Below the pieces are notes generated by a model. The model did no database searches, was not told the DNA's origin, and saw nothing but the letters and a program-made list of their open reading frames with translations. The position numbers were made by a program, and so were the translations under genes. A DNA stretch of 64,000 nt, from NCBI RefSeq assembly GCF_026898135.2, contig NZ_CP114035.2:5683501-5747500 (forward strand). The letters are read 5' to 3'. Below are positions 50,704 through 61,343 of this stretch, piece after piece. This DNA is from Pseudomonas fortuita. GTDB lineage: Bacteria; Pseudomonadota; Gammaproteobacteria; Pseudomonadales; Pseudomonadaceae. Each line of letters starts with the position of its first letter. Within the stretch, counting starts at the first letter, position 1.

Positions 50704-51450
50704 ATGACACTTGTCAAACTGACTTCCGTGGCTGTGCTGGCACTGGCTCTGGGCGCCTGCCAGAGCCTGTTCACGCCCAACTACCGGGCCCCGCTCGAGG
50801 TCAAGCGCGACGCCTGGGAGCATGTCAAACCCGGCTGCAGCGAAAGCGACTGCCCGCTGGTGAACATCGACACGGTCCACTTCCCGGCCCTGCCCGCGCT
50901 CGACGGCATTGTCGAAAAGCGCCTGCTGCAACTGACCGAAGACAATCAGCATGGCACCGCGCCCAGCACCTTGCAGGCCTACGAACAGCAATACCTGGCC
51001 AGTGCCGACAAACGTAACAGCAGTTATTTGCAAGCCAAGGTACGCGAGCAGCATGACGGGCTGGTGATCATCGAATTGTCCAGCTACCTGGACAGTGGTG
51101 GCGCGCATGGCATGCCCGGGCGCGGCTTCATCAACTACTCGCGCAAGCTGGACAAGGTGCTGACCCTGCAGGACATGCTTGTGCCAGGCCAGGAGGAGAC
51201 CTTCTGGAAAACCGTCGAGGAGTCGCACCGGGCCTGGCTGATGAGCGTGGGCATGGACAAGGACGCCGAGTTCGTCAAGACCTGGCCGTTCAAGAAGTCG
51301 CCGCACATCGCCCTGACGTACGGCGCGGTAGTGGTCAAGTACGAGGTCTACGCCATCGCGCCCTATTCCATGGGCCACGTGGAACTGAAGATCCCCTACC
51401 CGCGCCTGAATGGCGTACTCAAGCCTGAACTGTTTCCCGGCCGCGGCTGA
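50704..51450 (+). CDS. RsiV/DUF3298 family lipoprotein
   Basis: 248 residues. The signal peptide ends in the lipobox LALGAC (Cys19). The mature part has the DUF3298/DUF4163 (RsiV-like) layout: VNIDTVHFPALPAL, YLDSGGAHGMPGRGFINYSR and a C-terminal LTYGAVVVKYEVYAIAPYSMG. RsiV in Bacillus is an anti-sigma factor that binds lysozyme; here there is no anti-sigma part and no sigma gene nearby, so only an outer-membrane binding protein can be proposed. AAGGATCACC precedes the ATG. Its 3' end overlaps the convergent transporter gene by 32 bases. Confidence 0.85.
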   Translation: MTLVKLTSVAVLALALGACQSLFTPNYRAPLEVKRDAWEHVKPGCSESDCPLVNIDTVHFPALPALDGIVEKRLLQLTEDNQHGTAPSTLQAYEQQYLASADKRNSSYLQAKVREQHDGLVIIELSSYLDSGGAHGMPGRGFINYSRKLDKVLTLQDMLVPGQEETFWKTVEESHRAWLMSVGMDKDAEFVKTWPFKKSPHIALTYGAVVVKYEVYAIAPYSMGHVELKIPYPRLNGVLKPELFPGRG

Positions 51451-52708
51451 AGCTCAGCAGCCCGTGCAGCACACCTGCCAGTAACAGTGCTGGCAGGGTA
51501 GCCCCCAGCTCTGGAGCGTTGGCGGCAATCAGGTGATAGGCCGCCACCCCCGCAAACCAGGCCACCAGTGCCTGCCAGTGCAAGCCACCCACCTGCGCCG
51601 GCAGGCGACGACGACGGATCACGTAGTGGTCCATCAGCACCACGCCAAACAGCGGCGCGAACACCGAACCAATCAGCAGCAGGAAGTTTTCGTACTGGGC
51701 CAGCGGGGCCAGCAGGGCGATCAGGGTGCACAGTACGCCAATGCCCAGCGCCAGGTGCTCAACCTTCACAGGTACGAGCACGCCGGTGGAAACAGCCGCC
51801 GAGTGGATGTCGGCAAAGGCCTTTTCCGACTCGTCCAGCAGAATGAGCAGCAGCGGAATACCCATGCCTGCGCCCGCCAGGGCCAGCAGCAAGGCATTGA
51901 CTTCGCCACTGGCGGCAAAGGCCAGGGTGTAGGCCACGCCCAGGCTCATCAGCCAGGTGTTGCCGATGAAATAGCCAAGTACCGTGCCGCCGAACACGTG
52001 CTTGCCGTTGCGGGCGAAGCGCGAGTAGTCGGCGATCAGCGGCAACCAGGACAGCGGCATGGCGATGACGATGTCAAAGCCCACGGCCAACGACATCGAA
52101 CCGTCACCGGCGCGGCCCCACAGTTCAGCCAGGTCGGCCTTGGCGAACAGGTTCCAGGTCAGCCACAGGCAGGCGCCCAGCAACACCCAGATACCCCAGG
52201 CGCGCAGCACCTTGCGCACGAAGGCCAGCGGCCCGCTGACGGCCAGCAGGGTGGCCAGAGCGCCGAAACACAGGGTCCAGAGCATCGGGCTGTTCCAGGC
52301 ACTGCCTTCGCCGAACGCCCGCGCGCCCAGCAGGCTGGCGGCATCGCGCATGACAATGATCTCAAATGCGCCCCAACCTACCAGTTGCAGCAGGTTGAGC
52401 ACAGCCGGCAAGCGCGCGCCATGGCTGCCCAGGCTGAGTTTCAGGGTGCCCATGGCAGAAAGGCCGGTGTCGCTGCCGATGACACCGGCGGCGCCCAGCA
52501 ACAGCACACCCACGCCGGTGCCCAGGGCGATGGCCAGCACCGCGCTGGCAAGGCCAAGGCCTGGGGCGAGCATGGCGCCGACTTGCAGCACCATCAGGCC
52601 GATGCCGAGGGAGAACCACAGCGAGAACAGGTCGCGGGCGCCGAAGATGCGCTGGTGGGTGGGGACCGGGTGGTCGGGGGAGAATTGGCTGGGGGTGGTC
52701 ATTGTCAT
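51419..52708 (-). CDS. cytX: Putative hydroxymethylpyrimidine transporter CytX (NCS1 family)
   Basis: 429 residues with about 12 membrane segments, of the cytosine permease (NCS1) class. The N-terminus (HPVPTHQRIFGARDLFSLWF) and the WLPLIADYSRFAR segment are typical. CytX-type members are linked to TPP riboswitches and are thought to import the thiamine pyrimidine precursor HMP; being downstream of thiC supports that reading. A REP doublet separates it from thiC, so co-transcription is not certain. The substrate is inferred from context only. Confidence 0.83.
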   Translation of the reverse strand: MTMTTPSQFSPDHPVPTHQRIFGARDLFSLWFSLGIGLMVLQVGAMLAPGLGLASAVLAIALGTGVGVLLLGAAGVIGSDTGLSAMGTLKLSLGSHGARLPAVLNLLQLVGWGAFEIIVMRDAASLLGARAFGEGSAWNSPMLWTLCFGALATLLAVSGPLAFVRKVLRAWGIWVLLGACLWLTWNLFAKADLAELWGRAGDGSMSLAVGFDIVIAMPLSWLPLIADYSRFARNGKHVFGGTVLGYFIGNTWLMSLGVAYTLAFAASGEVNALLLALAGAGMGIPLLLILLDESEKAFADIHSAAVSTGVLVPVKVEHLALGIGVLCTLIALLAPLAQYENFLLLIGSVFAPLFGVVLMDHYVIRRRRLPAQVGGLHWQALVAWFAGVAAYHLIAANAPELGATLPALLLAGVLHGLLSFSRGRETVQA

Positions 52709-52744
52709 GTTCGCCAGAGGAATGGATGGGGCTTCGCCGAGCCA

Positions 52745-52835
52745 TTGTGGGAGCGGGCTTGCCCCGCGAAGGCGTCTGGCCTGCCGAACGCGTTGGCGCA
52801 GCTGACGCTTTCGCGGGGCAGGCCCGCTCCCACAA
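52745..52835. repeat. REP doublet between thiC and cytX
   Basis: Cores TGTGGGAGCGGGCTTGCCCC (about 52746-52765) and GGGGCAGGCCCGCTCCCACA (about 52815-52834) are nearly exact complements. Its position inside a likely two-gene transcript could lower cytX expression relative to thiC. Confidence 0.82.
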
Positions 52836-52850
52836 AGGGAAATGACGTTC

Positions 52851-54988
<2,138 letters not shown>

Positions 54989-55152
54989 ACATGCGCAGTC
55001 TAGACTGGAGTGGTCGGCAAAGCCAAGCGGGTAAATGCGCGGATGATGAAAGGCACACCGAGCGATTGTTGCCGGGTGCGCATGGCACTACACTGGCCCA
55101 TCGCTCGATACTCAACAGTTCAGTAATTAAATTTCGTACAAGGATTGCCTCT

Positions 55153-56586
55153 ATGCTGCGCAAACTCTCACTGGCGATAGCCGTGTCTTGTGCGTCCAAC
55201 GGAATGGTCTGGGCAGCGGATATGCTCCCGACAGTTAAAACCGACCTGGTCAGCGTTTATCAGGAAGCGGTAGACAACAACGCCGACCTGGCAGCAGCAC
55301 GCGCCGATTATGGCGCCCGCCGCGAAGTAGTACCGCAGGCCCGCGCCGGGTTGCTGCCGAACCTGTCGGCCGATGCCGAAATGATGAACACCCGCACCAA
55401 GCTGGACGAGCCCTCCATCACCTCCAACCGCAGCGGCAATTCATGGAGCGCAACCCTGGCCCAGCCAATCTTCCGCGCTGATCGCTGGTTCCAGCTGCAG
55501 GCCGCCGAAGCGGTCAACGAACAGGCAGCGCTGGAGCTGTCGGCCACTGAACAGAACCTGATCCTGCAAACCGCGCAAAACTACTTCGCCGTGCTGCGCG
55601 CGCAGGACAACCTGGCCGCGACCAAGGCTGAGGAAGCCGCGTTCAAGCGCCAGCTGGACCAGTCCAACGAACGCTTCGATGTGGGCCTGTCGGACAAGAC
55701 CGACGTGCTGCAATCCCAGGCCAGCTACGACACGGCGCGGGCCAACCGGATCATCGCCGAGCGCCAGGTGCAGGATGCCTTTGAAGCGCTGGTTACCCTG
55801 ACCAACCGTGAATACACCTCGATTCAAGGCGTGGTGCATACCCTGCCCGTGCAGGTACCCACGCCAAACGACGCCAAGGCTTGGGTCGAAACCGCCGGCC
55901 GCCAGAACCTCAACCTGCTGGCCACCAACTATGCGGTTTCTGCTGCTGAAGAGACCCTGCGCCAGCGCAAGGCCGGCCATGCGCCGACCCTGGATGCCGT
56001 GGCCAAGTACCAGAAAGGTGACAACGACAGCCTCGGCTTTACCAACCCTTCGCAACTGGGCGTGCGCTACAGCGGCGATGTCGAACAGACCAGCGTTGGC
56101 CTGCAACTGAACATCCCGATCTACAGCGGAGGCCTGACCAGCTCGCAGGTACGCGAGGCATATCAACGCCTGAGCCAGAGCGAACAGCAGCGTGAAAGCC
56201 TGCGCCGCCAGGTGGTGGAAAACACCCGCAACCTGCACCGCGCGGTGAACACCGATGTAGAACAGGTACAGGCGCGCAAGCAGTCGATCATCTCCAACCA
56301 GAGCGCGCTGGAAGCCACTGAAATCGGCTACCAGGTAGGTACCCGCAACATCGTCGATGTGCTCGATGCCCAACGCCAGTTGTACACCTCGGTGAGGGAT
56401 TACAACAACAGCCGCTATGACTACATCCTCGACAACCTGAGCCTGAAGCAGGCGGCCGGCACCCTGAGCCCGCAAGACCTGCAAGACCTCAAGCGCTACC
56501 TGAAACCGGACTACAACCCGGACAAGGACTTCCTGCCGCCAGACCTGGCTGCGGCAGCGGCCAAGAACTTTGAGCGTCGCCCTTGA
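55153..56586 (+). CDS. tolC: TolC family outer-membrane protein (OpmH-like)
   Basis: 477 residues with a signal peptide (about 1-22, VWAAD). Two outer-membrane-efflux repeats follow: the first has NLSADAEMMNTRTKLDEPS and FNLILQTAQNYFAVL-like helices (NLILQTAQNYFAVLRAQDN), the second NIPIYSGGLTSSQVREAY and GTRNIVDVLDAQRQLYTS. The C-terminus is Pro/Asp-rich. It forms the trimeric outer-membrane tunnel for type I secretion or efflux. It corresponds by position and type to OpmH of P. aeruginosa. Divergent from thiC, with AAGGA before the ATG. Confidence 0.94.
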   Translation: MLRKLSLAIAVSCASNGMVWAADMLPTVKTDLVSVYQEAVDNNADLAAARADYGARREVVPQARAGLLPNLSADAEMMNTRTKLDEPSITSNRSGNSWSATLAQPIFRADRWFQLQAAEAVNEQAALELSATEQNLILQTAQNYFAVLRAQDNLAATKAEEAAFKRQLDQSNERFDVGLSDKTDVLQSQASYDTARANRIIAERQVQDAFEALVTLTNREYTSIQGVVHTLPVQVPTPNDAKAWVETAGRQNLNLLATNYAVSAAEETLRQRKAGHAPTLDAVAKYQKGDNDSLGFTNPSQLGVRYSGDVEQTSVGLQLNIPIYSGGLTSSQVREAYQRLSQSEQQRESLRRQVVENTRNLHRAVNTDVEQVQARKQSIISNQSALEATEIGYQVGTRNIVDVLDAQRQLYTSVRDYNNSRYDYILDNLSLKQAAGTLSPQDLQDLKRYLKPDYNPDKDFLPPDLAAAAAKNFERRP

Positions 56587-56622
56587 AATAGGGGCGTATT
56601 TCTCACAGACCGGGTTGCTTTC

Positions 56623-56720
56623 GATGGCCTCATCGCCGGCAAGCCAGCTCCCACAGGTTCCTCACTGGCCTCAAACCCTGTGCAGTACCTGTGGGGGCTG
56701 GCTTGCCGGCGATGAGGCCA
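56623..56720. repeat. REP doublet between tolC and waaA
   Basis: GGCCTCATCGCCGGCAAGCC (about 56626-56645) and GGCTTGCCGGCGATGAGGCC (about 56699-56718) are exact complements, each with a GGGAGCT- or GGGGGCT-type flank. It lies between convergent genes. Confidence 0.83.
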
Positions 56721-56738
56721 GGACAACCAAAGCAAACG

Positions 56739-58010
56739 TCAGCGGACAAGCGCATCCAGGCCATCGAGCAAGCGCTGCAACGCGCCCTGATTGGCCCGCA
56801 TCACCGCCCTGCCCGCCTCGCCCATGCGCTGCGCATCCTGCGGCAACTCGACCAGCCGCCGCACCGCACCGGCCAGCCCGTCGGCATCGTCCACCTGCTG
56901 CAACGCCCCCGCTTCACGCAACATCGCGCTGATTTCGAGGAAGTTGAACACATGTGGCCCCATGAGCACCGGCAAGGCCAGCGCCGCAGGCTCCAGCGGG
57001 TTGTGCCCTCCCGTCGGCACCAGGCTACCGCCGACAAAGGCGATATCGGCCAACGCATAGAGGAACAGCAACTCCCCCATGGTATCGCCCAGCAACACGC
57101 GGGTCTGGGCATCGACCGGCGCTGCAGAAGAACGGCGCACGGTGGTGAATTGCTCGCTGCACAGCGCATGCACCGCAGCAAACCGCTCAGGGTGACGCGG
57201 CACGAGGATCAGCAAGGCATCGCCATGCACCTGCAACAACTGCCGATGAGCCTGCAGAATCAGCGCATCTTCACCGTCATGGGTACTGGCGGCAATCCAC
57301 ACCGGGCGCTGCTCGGCCCCCCACTGCTCACGCAATGCCTTGGCACGCGGTAGCAGTTGCTCATCGATCTTCAGGTCGAACTTGATCGAGCCGGTGACTT
57401 TTACGCATTCAGGGCGTGCGCCCAGATCACGGAAGCGCTGAGCCTCGGTTTCAGTCTGCACGGCAATCAGACTCATCTCGGCCAGCATCGGCCGGGTCAG
57501 CCTGGCAAAGCGCCCGTAGCCGCGTGCCGAGCGCTCGGACAATCGTGCATTGGCCAGCGCCACCGGAATCCCGCGTTTGGCACACTGGTGAATGTGGTTG
57601 GGCCACAGTTCGGTTTCCATGATGATGCCCAGCTTCGGCTGGACATGGTCGAGAAAACGCCCCGCAGCCCACGGCAGGTCGTAGGGCAGGTAGCAATGCT
57701 GCACGCGCGGTTCGTCGGCGAACATGGCGCGAATACGCTCGGAACCGGTCGGCGTCATGCAGGTCAGCGTGATCGGTAGTTCGGGATAAGCCTTGAGCAA
57801 GGCGCGAACCATGGGCGCTGCAGCAATGCTCTCGCCTACCGACACCGCGTGCACCCAGATCCCGCCCTGGTGCATAAGGGGCAGGTTGAGCGCAAAACGC
57901 TCGCCGATACGCTGCCCATAGGCTGGCGCCTTGCGCGCGCGCAGGTACAGGCGCAGCGCAACCAGCGGCAGGCCCAGGTGAAACAGCAAGGTATAGAGTG
58001 TTCTGTTCAT
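56739..58010 (-). CDS. waaA: Kdo transferase (lipid A core)
   Basis: 423 residues. An N-terminal membrane anchor (about 4-22) precedes a GT-B glycosyltransferase (GT30): GGIWVHAVSVGESIAAAP (about 49-66, with the catalytic Glu in GES), MTPTGSERIR, METELWPNHI and the C-terminal GGHNPLEPAA donor-binding motif. It attaches Kdo residues to lipid IVA. hldE, for the next core sugar, lies about 5 kb away. Start ATG 58010. The gene ends 18 bases past the REP doublet and is 11 bases after the LysR gene. Confidence 0.95.
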   Translation of the reverse strand: MNRTLYTLLFHLGLPLVALRLYLRARKAPAYGQRIGERFALNLPLMHQGGIWVHAVSVGESIAAAPMVRALLKAYPELPITLTCMTPTGSERIRAMFADEPRVQHCYLPYDLPWAAGRFLDHVQPKLGIIMETELWPNHIHQCAKRGIPVALANARLSERSARGYGRFARLTRPMLAEMSLIAVQTETEAQRFRDLGARPECVKVTGSIKFDLKIDEQLLPRAKALREQWGAEQRPVWIAASTHDGEDALILQAHRQLLQVHGDALLILVPRHPERFAAVHALCSEQFTTVRRSSAAPVDAQTRVLLGDTMGELLFLYALADIAFVGGSLVPTGGHNPLEPAALALPVLMGPHVFNFLEISAMLREAGALQQVDDADGLAGAVRRLVELPQDAQRMGEAGRAVMRANQGALQRLLDGLDALVR

Positions 58011-58021
58011 GGCGGCGAAGT

Positions 58022-58912
58022 TTACCCGATCGCGCGCAGGTGCACTGCAAAGCGCTCTGCCAGCCACTGCGCGGCCGGGCCCAAGGGTTCATCGCGGCGC
58101 CAGGCCAGCTCGGCCACCAAGGCCGGAGGCCGCCAATCGCTGTCCAGTTCAACCATATGCGCTTGGTAGGTCGGATACTGCACCACATGCCGTGGTAACC
58201 ATGCCCAGCCCAGGCCGCGCATCAGGAGTTCGGCCATGGCGTAGAAGCTGTCGGCGCGCCATACCTGAGGGCTGATCGCCTCGCCGCCGGGATAACCGCT
58301 TTGCTGTGGGGTGATCAGTAACTGCCGGTGGCGTGCGAGTTGTTGCCGGGTGACCCGGCCTTCGCCCGCCAGCGGGTGGCCGACCGCGCACACCGTAACC
58401 ATCTCCACACTGCCCAGCGCCCGCCGCTCCAGCGATGCCGGGATGCTCTCGTGGAGGAAGAACAGGCCCAGATCGGCGCGCCGCTCCACCAGCTTACGCG
58501 CTACATCGCCCTGAGCACCGCTGGCCAGTTGCACCTCCAGAAACGGGTAGCGGCTGGCCAGTTCGTCGAGGCTGTCGATCACCGGCTGATACGGCATGGC
58601 TTCGTCCTGGGCAACCCGCAGCAGGGCTTCCTGGCCACGCATCAGCGCGAGCGCCCGGCCATCCAGGCGTTCGCACTGACGCAACAGTTCACGGGCATCT
58701 TCCAGCAAGGCCGTACCGTTTTCGGTCAGCCTGGGCTGGCGGCCGCTGCTGCGCTCGAACAAGGTGACGCCAAGGTCGGTTTCCAGCAGCGCGATGGCAT
58801 TGCTTACGGCCGATTGCGCCTTACGCTGCTCGCGCGCAACGGCGGAGAACGAACGCAGCTCGGCAACCCGTGCAAACAGGCGCAGTTGTTCCAGATCCCA
58901 GCGCTCTGCCAT
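58022..58912 (-). CDS. LysR-family transcriptional regulator
   Basis: 296 residues. An N-terminal winged helix-turn-helix (about 6-64; LRLFARVAELRSFSAVAREQ, then QSAVSNAIALLE) is followed by a periplasmic-binding-type effector domain (about 90-290). It is divergent from emrE with 87 bases between the starts, so emrE is its likeliest target by the usual LysR layout; an inducer cannot be guessed. It is followed closely by waaA on the same strand. Confidence 0.9.
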   Translation of the reverse strand: MAERWDLEQLRLFARVAELRSFSAVAREQRKAQSAVSNAIALLETDLGVTLFERSSGRQPRLTENGTALLEDARELLRQCERLDGRALALMRGQEALLRVAQDEAMPYQPVIDSLDELASRYPFLEVQLASGAQGDVARKLVERRADLGLFFLHESIPASLERRALGSVEMVTVCAVGHPLAGEGRVTRQQLARHRQLLITPQQSGYPGGEAISPQVWRADSFYAMAELLMRGLGWAWLPRHVVQYPTYQAHMVELDSDWRPPALVAELAWRRDEPLGPAAQWLAERFAVHLRAIG

Positions 58913-58999
58913 TAACCTATCTCCATTTCTGATAGGTAATGACTTTACCGCATCCAGGGCGCGTCTAGAATGCTCGACCAGTCACCGGAGAAACGCATC

Positions 59000-59332
59000 A
59001 TGAACGCCTATACCTATCTCGCTATCGCCATCTGCGCCGAAGTCGTCGCCACTGCCTCCATGAAAGCGGTCAAAGGCCTGAGCACGCCGTTGCCTTTGCT
59101 TTTGATGGTGGTGGGTTACGGCATCGCGTTCTGGATGCTGACGCTGGTGGTACGCAGCATTCCGGTGGGCATCGCCTATGCGATCTGGTCGGGGCTGGGG
59201 ATTGTGCTGATCAGCGTGGCGGCGCTGGTGATATACGGGCAGAAGCTGGATCTACCGGCAATGGTGGGAATGGCGATGATTGTTGCAGGCGTGGTGATAA
59301 TTCAGCTCTACTCGAAATCAGCTGGACATTGA
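59000..59332 (+). CDS. emrE: Small multidrug resistance transporter EmrE
   Basis: 110 residues with four membrane helices. Glu14 in helix 1 (AICAEVVATASMKA), which binds both protons and cationic drugs, is present, as is the IPVGIAYAIWSGLGIVLIS segment of helix 3 containing the conserved Trp. It closely resembles P. aeruginosa EmrE. It exports quaternary ammonium-type compounds as an antiparallel dimer. GGAG lies about ten bases before ATG 59000. Probably controlled by the divergent LysR gene. Confidence 0.93.
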   Translation: MNAYTYLAIAICAEVVATASMKAVKGLSTPLPLLLMVVGYGIAFWMLTLVVRSIPVGIAYAIWSGLGIVLISVAALVIYGQKLDLPAMVGMAMIVAGVVIIQLYSKSAGH

Positions 59333-59339
59333 ACGCTCT

Positions 59340-59380
59340 AAAAAATTGCCGGCACGCTAGTAAATGGCCGCGCCGGCAAC
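59340..59380 (-). terminator. Intrinsic terminator of the orphan gene at 59405
   Basis: On the minus strand TTGCCGGC...GCCGGCAA (8-bp stem, 18-base loop) is followed by TTTTTT. The T run is on the minus side, so it serves the AT-rich orphan gene. On the plus strand the hairpin is followed by CATAAAAAACAC and is not a good terminator for emrE. Confidence 0.78.
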
Positions 59381-59404
59381 ATAAAAAACACTCGGAAATT
59401 GGAA

Positions 59405-59917
59405 TCACCCCTCGTCGGATATCTCACCAACCCCCTGCGGCCGAATTTCCAATTTCGAAATGAAAAAATCATTCCCAGAAGTTTCGGTAATCGAGTTCTC
59501 TATCGCGAGTATGGTTACGTCATCACGGACAGTAAATTCTCCAAAATAATGATCGTAATCATCTTTTAAGTGAAAACCTGTCTTGAGAATGGTGCCGTTA
59601 TAATGAAATGACAATCTAGGTTGATTATAAGCACCCTGGCGCCTGGCGGTCATAGCGAATTTCAGTTTATAGCCAGGCGGAAAACCCGAAATCACTTTAT
59701 ACATTATGATTCCTGGGCGCAGAGGCCCCTCGCTGCCGCTACTGCCAAACCGCAGGACAGAACCTTGTTCTGGTTTTTCAGGATCCTCCTGAATTTTCAC
59801 GAGCGCAGACTGGTTATAAAGCCGCCACCCATTCAAACCATATTTAAGAATATCTTTTTCTTTGTAATCAACGCCTGCCTGAAGCGAGAAATCAGTCAGA
59901 TGAATAAGACTATTCAT
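59405..59917 (-). CDS. AT-rich orphan gene, predicted beta-rich protein of unknown function
   Basis: 170 residues from ATG 59917, with GAGGG seven to eight bases upstream and an intrinsic terminator just after the stop, so it looks like a complete transcription unit. G+C is near 42% by eye, far below its neighbours. No signal peptide or membrane segment. The sequence is rich in alternating hydrophobic and aromatic stretches (WRLYNQSALVKI, GIIMYKVISGFPPGYKLKFAM, RLSFHYNGTIL, FFISKLEIRP), which suggests a beta-sandwich, perhaps carbohydrate-binding-like. I do not recognise the family. Low G+C and foreign codon use (many AAA, AAT, TTT, ATA) suggest horizontal transfer. A longer in-frame reading upstream lacks a ribosome-binding site. 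The 250 bases upstream (59918-60167) hold no other gene. Confidence 0.7.
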   Translation of the reverse strand: MNSLIHLTDFSLQAGVDYKEKDILKYGLNGWRLYNQSALVKIQEDPEKPEQGSVLRFGSSGSEGPLRPGIIMYKVISGFPPGYKLKFAMTARRQGAYNQPRLSFHYNGTILKTGFHLKDDYDHYFGEFTVRDDVTILAIENSITETSGNDFFISKLEIRPQGVGEISDEG

Positions 59918-60167
59918 ATTTTTACCCTCAGTATTTTCAACGCCATTCAAAGCGATAGACAACCGAGAATCCAGCGTAACACCCCCTCGCGAACTCGAAA
60001 CTAGCAAATATGACAGTTGCCATGCCGACTTGAAGGAAGTACTGGGCAAACCCACATGTAGTTCGAATCATCCCCCTGCTGCAGCGCGCTACTATCAGAA
60101 GGCTGGGCACACAGAGGCACGGCCTTAGCTTGTATACTGCCCAGCTGTCCAACCTTGGAGGTAATCC

Positions 60168-61343
60168 ATGCCAACCGCCATTTCCACTGACGTGCTGATC
60201 GTCGGCGCCGGGGTCGCTGGCTTGTGGCTCAATGCCCGGCTGCGCCGCCTGGGCTACTCGACCGTGCTGGTGGAACGCGCCAGCCTCGGCGGCGAGCAGA
60301 CCATCAAGTCTCAAGGCATTATTCACGGCGGCACCAAGTACGCCCTGCACGGCGCCCTGACCGGTGCTTCGGAAGCCATCGCCGACATGCCACGGCGCTG
60401 GCGCGAGGCCCTGGCTGGCGACGGCGAACTCGACCTGGGGCGTACCCGTCTGCTATCCGATGCCCACTACCTGTGGTCGCCGGGGACCTTGGCCGGCAAC
60501 CTCACCAGCTTCTTCGCCAGTAAGGCCGTGCGCGGCCGGGTCGACCAGGTCAAAGGTGAGCATCTGCCGCCCGCTTTGCAGGACCGCGCGTTCAAAGGCA
60601 AGGTCTATCGCCTGGCGGAACTGGTAATCGATGTCCCGAGCCTGTTGGCCAACCTGGCCGAGCTGGCCGGCGACTCCCTGCTGGCAGGTGAACACATCGA
60701 ACCGTTGCGTGAAGGTGATGCGCTGGTCGGCCTGCGCGTGGACGACCGGGAAATCCGTGCCCAGCGCATCGTATCAAGCGCCGGTGCCGGCACCGAAGGT
60801 TTGCTGCAGGCGCTGGGCCTGGACCAACCAGCCATGCAAACCCGCCCGCTGCACATGGTCATGGCCAAGGGACCGAACCTCAAACCCTTGTACGCCCACT
60901 GCCTCGGTGGCGGGCCCAAGCCGCGCGTGACGGTGACCACCCACCCGGCGGCAGATGGCCAGTGGGTGTGGTACCTCGGTGGTGACCTGGCCGAAGCCGA
61001 AGGCGTGGCGCGCGAACCTGCCGCTCAGATTGCTGCGGCGCAGAAGGAAATCGCCAACCTGCTGCCCTGGGTCGACCAGAGCCAGGTGCGCTGGGCCACC
61101 CTGCGAGTCGACCGTGCAGAACCCGCACAATCGGGCCTGGTACGCCCGGACAACGCATTCCTCGCCGACCAGCAACGCTTGATGGTGGGCTGGCCGACCA
61201 AGCTGGCTCTAGCACCCGACTTCAGCGACCGGGTAATCGCCAACCTGGAGCGCGACGGCATCCGCCCACAGGCACAAGCCGACCTGGCCGGCCTGCCACG
61301 TCCACCGCTGGGTGTACCCGCCTGGGAGCAACTGCTGCCATGA
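60168..61343 (+). CDS. FAD-dependent oxidoreductase (DAO family)
   Basis: 391 residues. The N-terminal dinucleotide-binding motif VGAGVAGLWLNARLRR (about 12-27) ends with the acidic ribose-binding Glu of LVERA (about 37). SQGIIHGGTKYALHG (about 48-62) fits the DAO/glycine-oxidase-like fold. The substrate is unknown. TATACT at 60133-60138 is a likely -10, and GGAGG lies seven bases before the ATG. The stop overlaps the aldo/keto reductase start by four bases (ATGA), so the pair is coupled and may act on linked substrates. Confidence 0.87.
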   Translation: MPTAISTDVLIVGAGVAGLWLNARLRRLGYSTVLVERASLGGEQTIKSQGIIHGGTKYALHGALTGASEAIADMPRRWREALAGDGELDLGRTRLLSDAHYLWSPGTLAGNLTSFFASKAVRGRVDQVKGEHLPPALQDRAFKGKVYRLAELVIDVPSLLANLAELAGDSLLAGEHIEPLREGDALVGLRVDDREIRAQRIVSSAGAGTEGLLQALGLDQPAMQTRPLHMVMAKGPNLKPLYAHCLGGGPKPRVTVTTHPAADGQWVWYLGGDLAEAEGVAREPAAQIAAAQKEIANLLPWVDQSQVRWATLRVDRAEPAQSGLVRPDNAFLADQQRLMVGWPTKLALAPDFSDRVIANLERDGIRPQAQADLAGLPRPPLGVPAWEQLLP

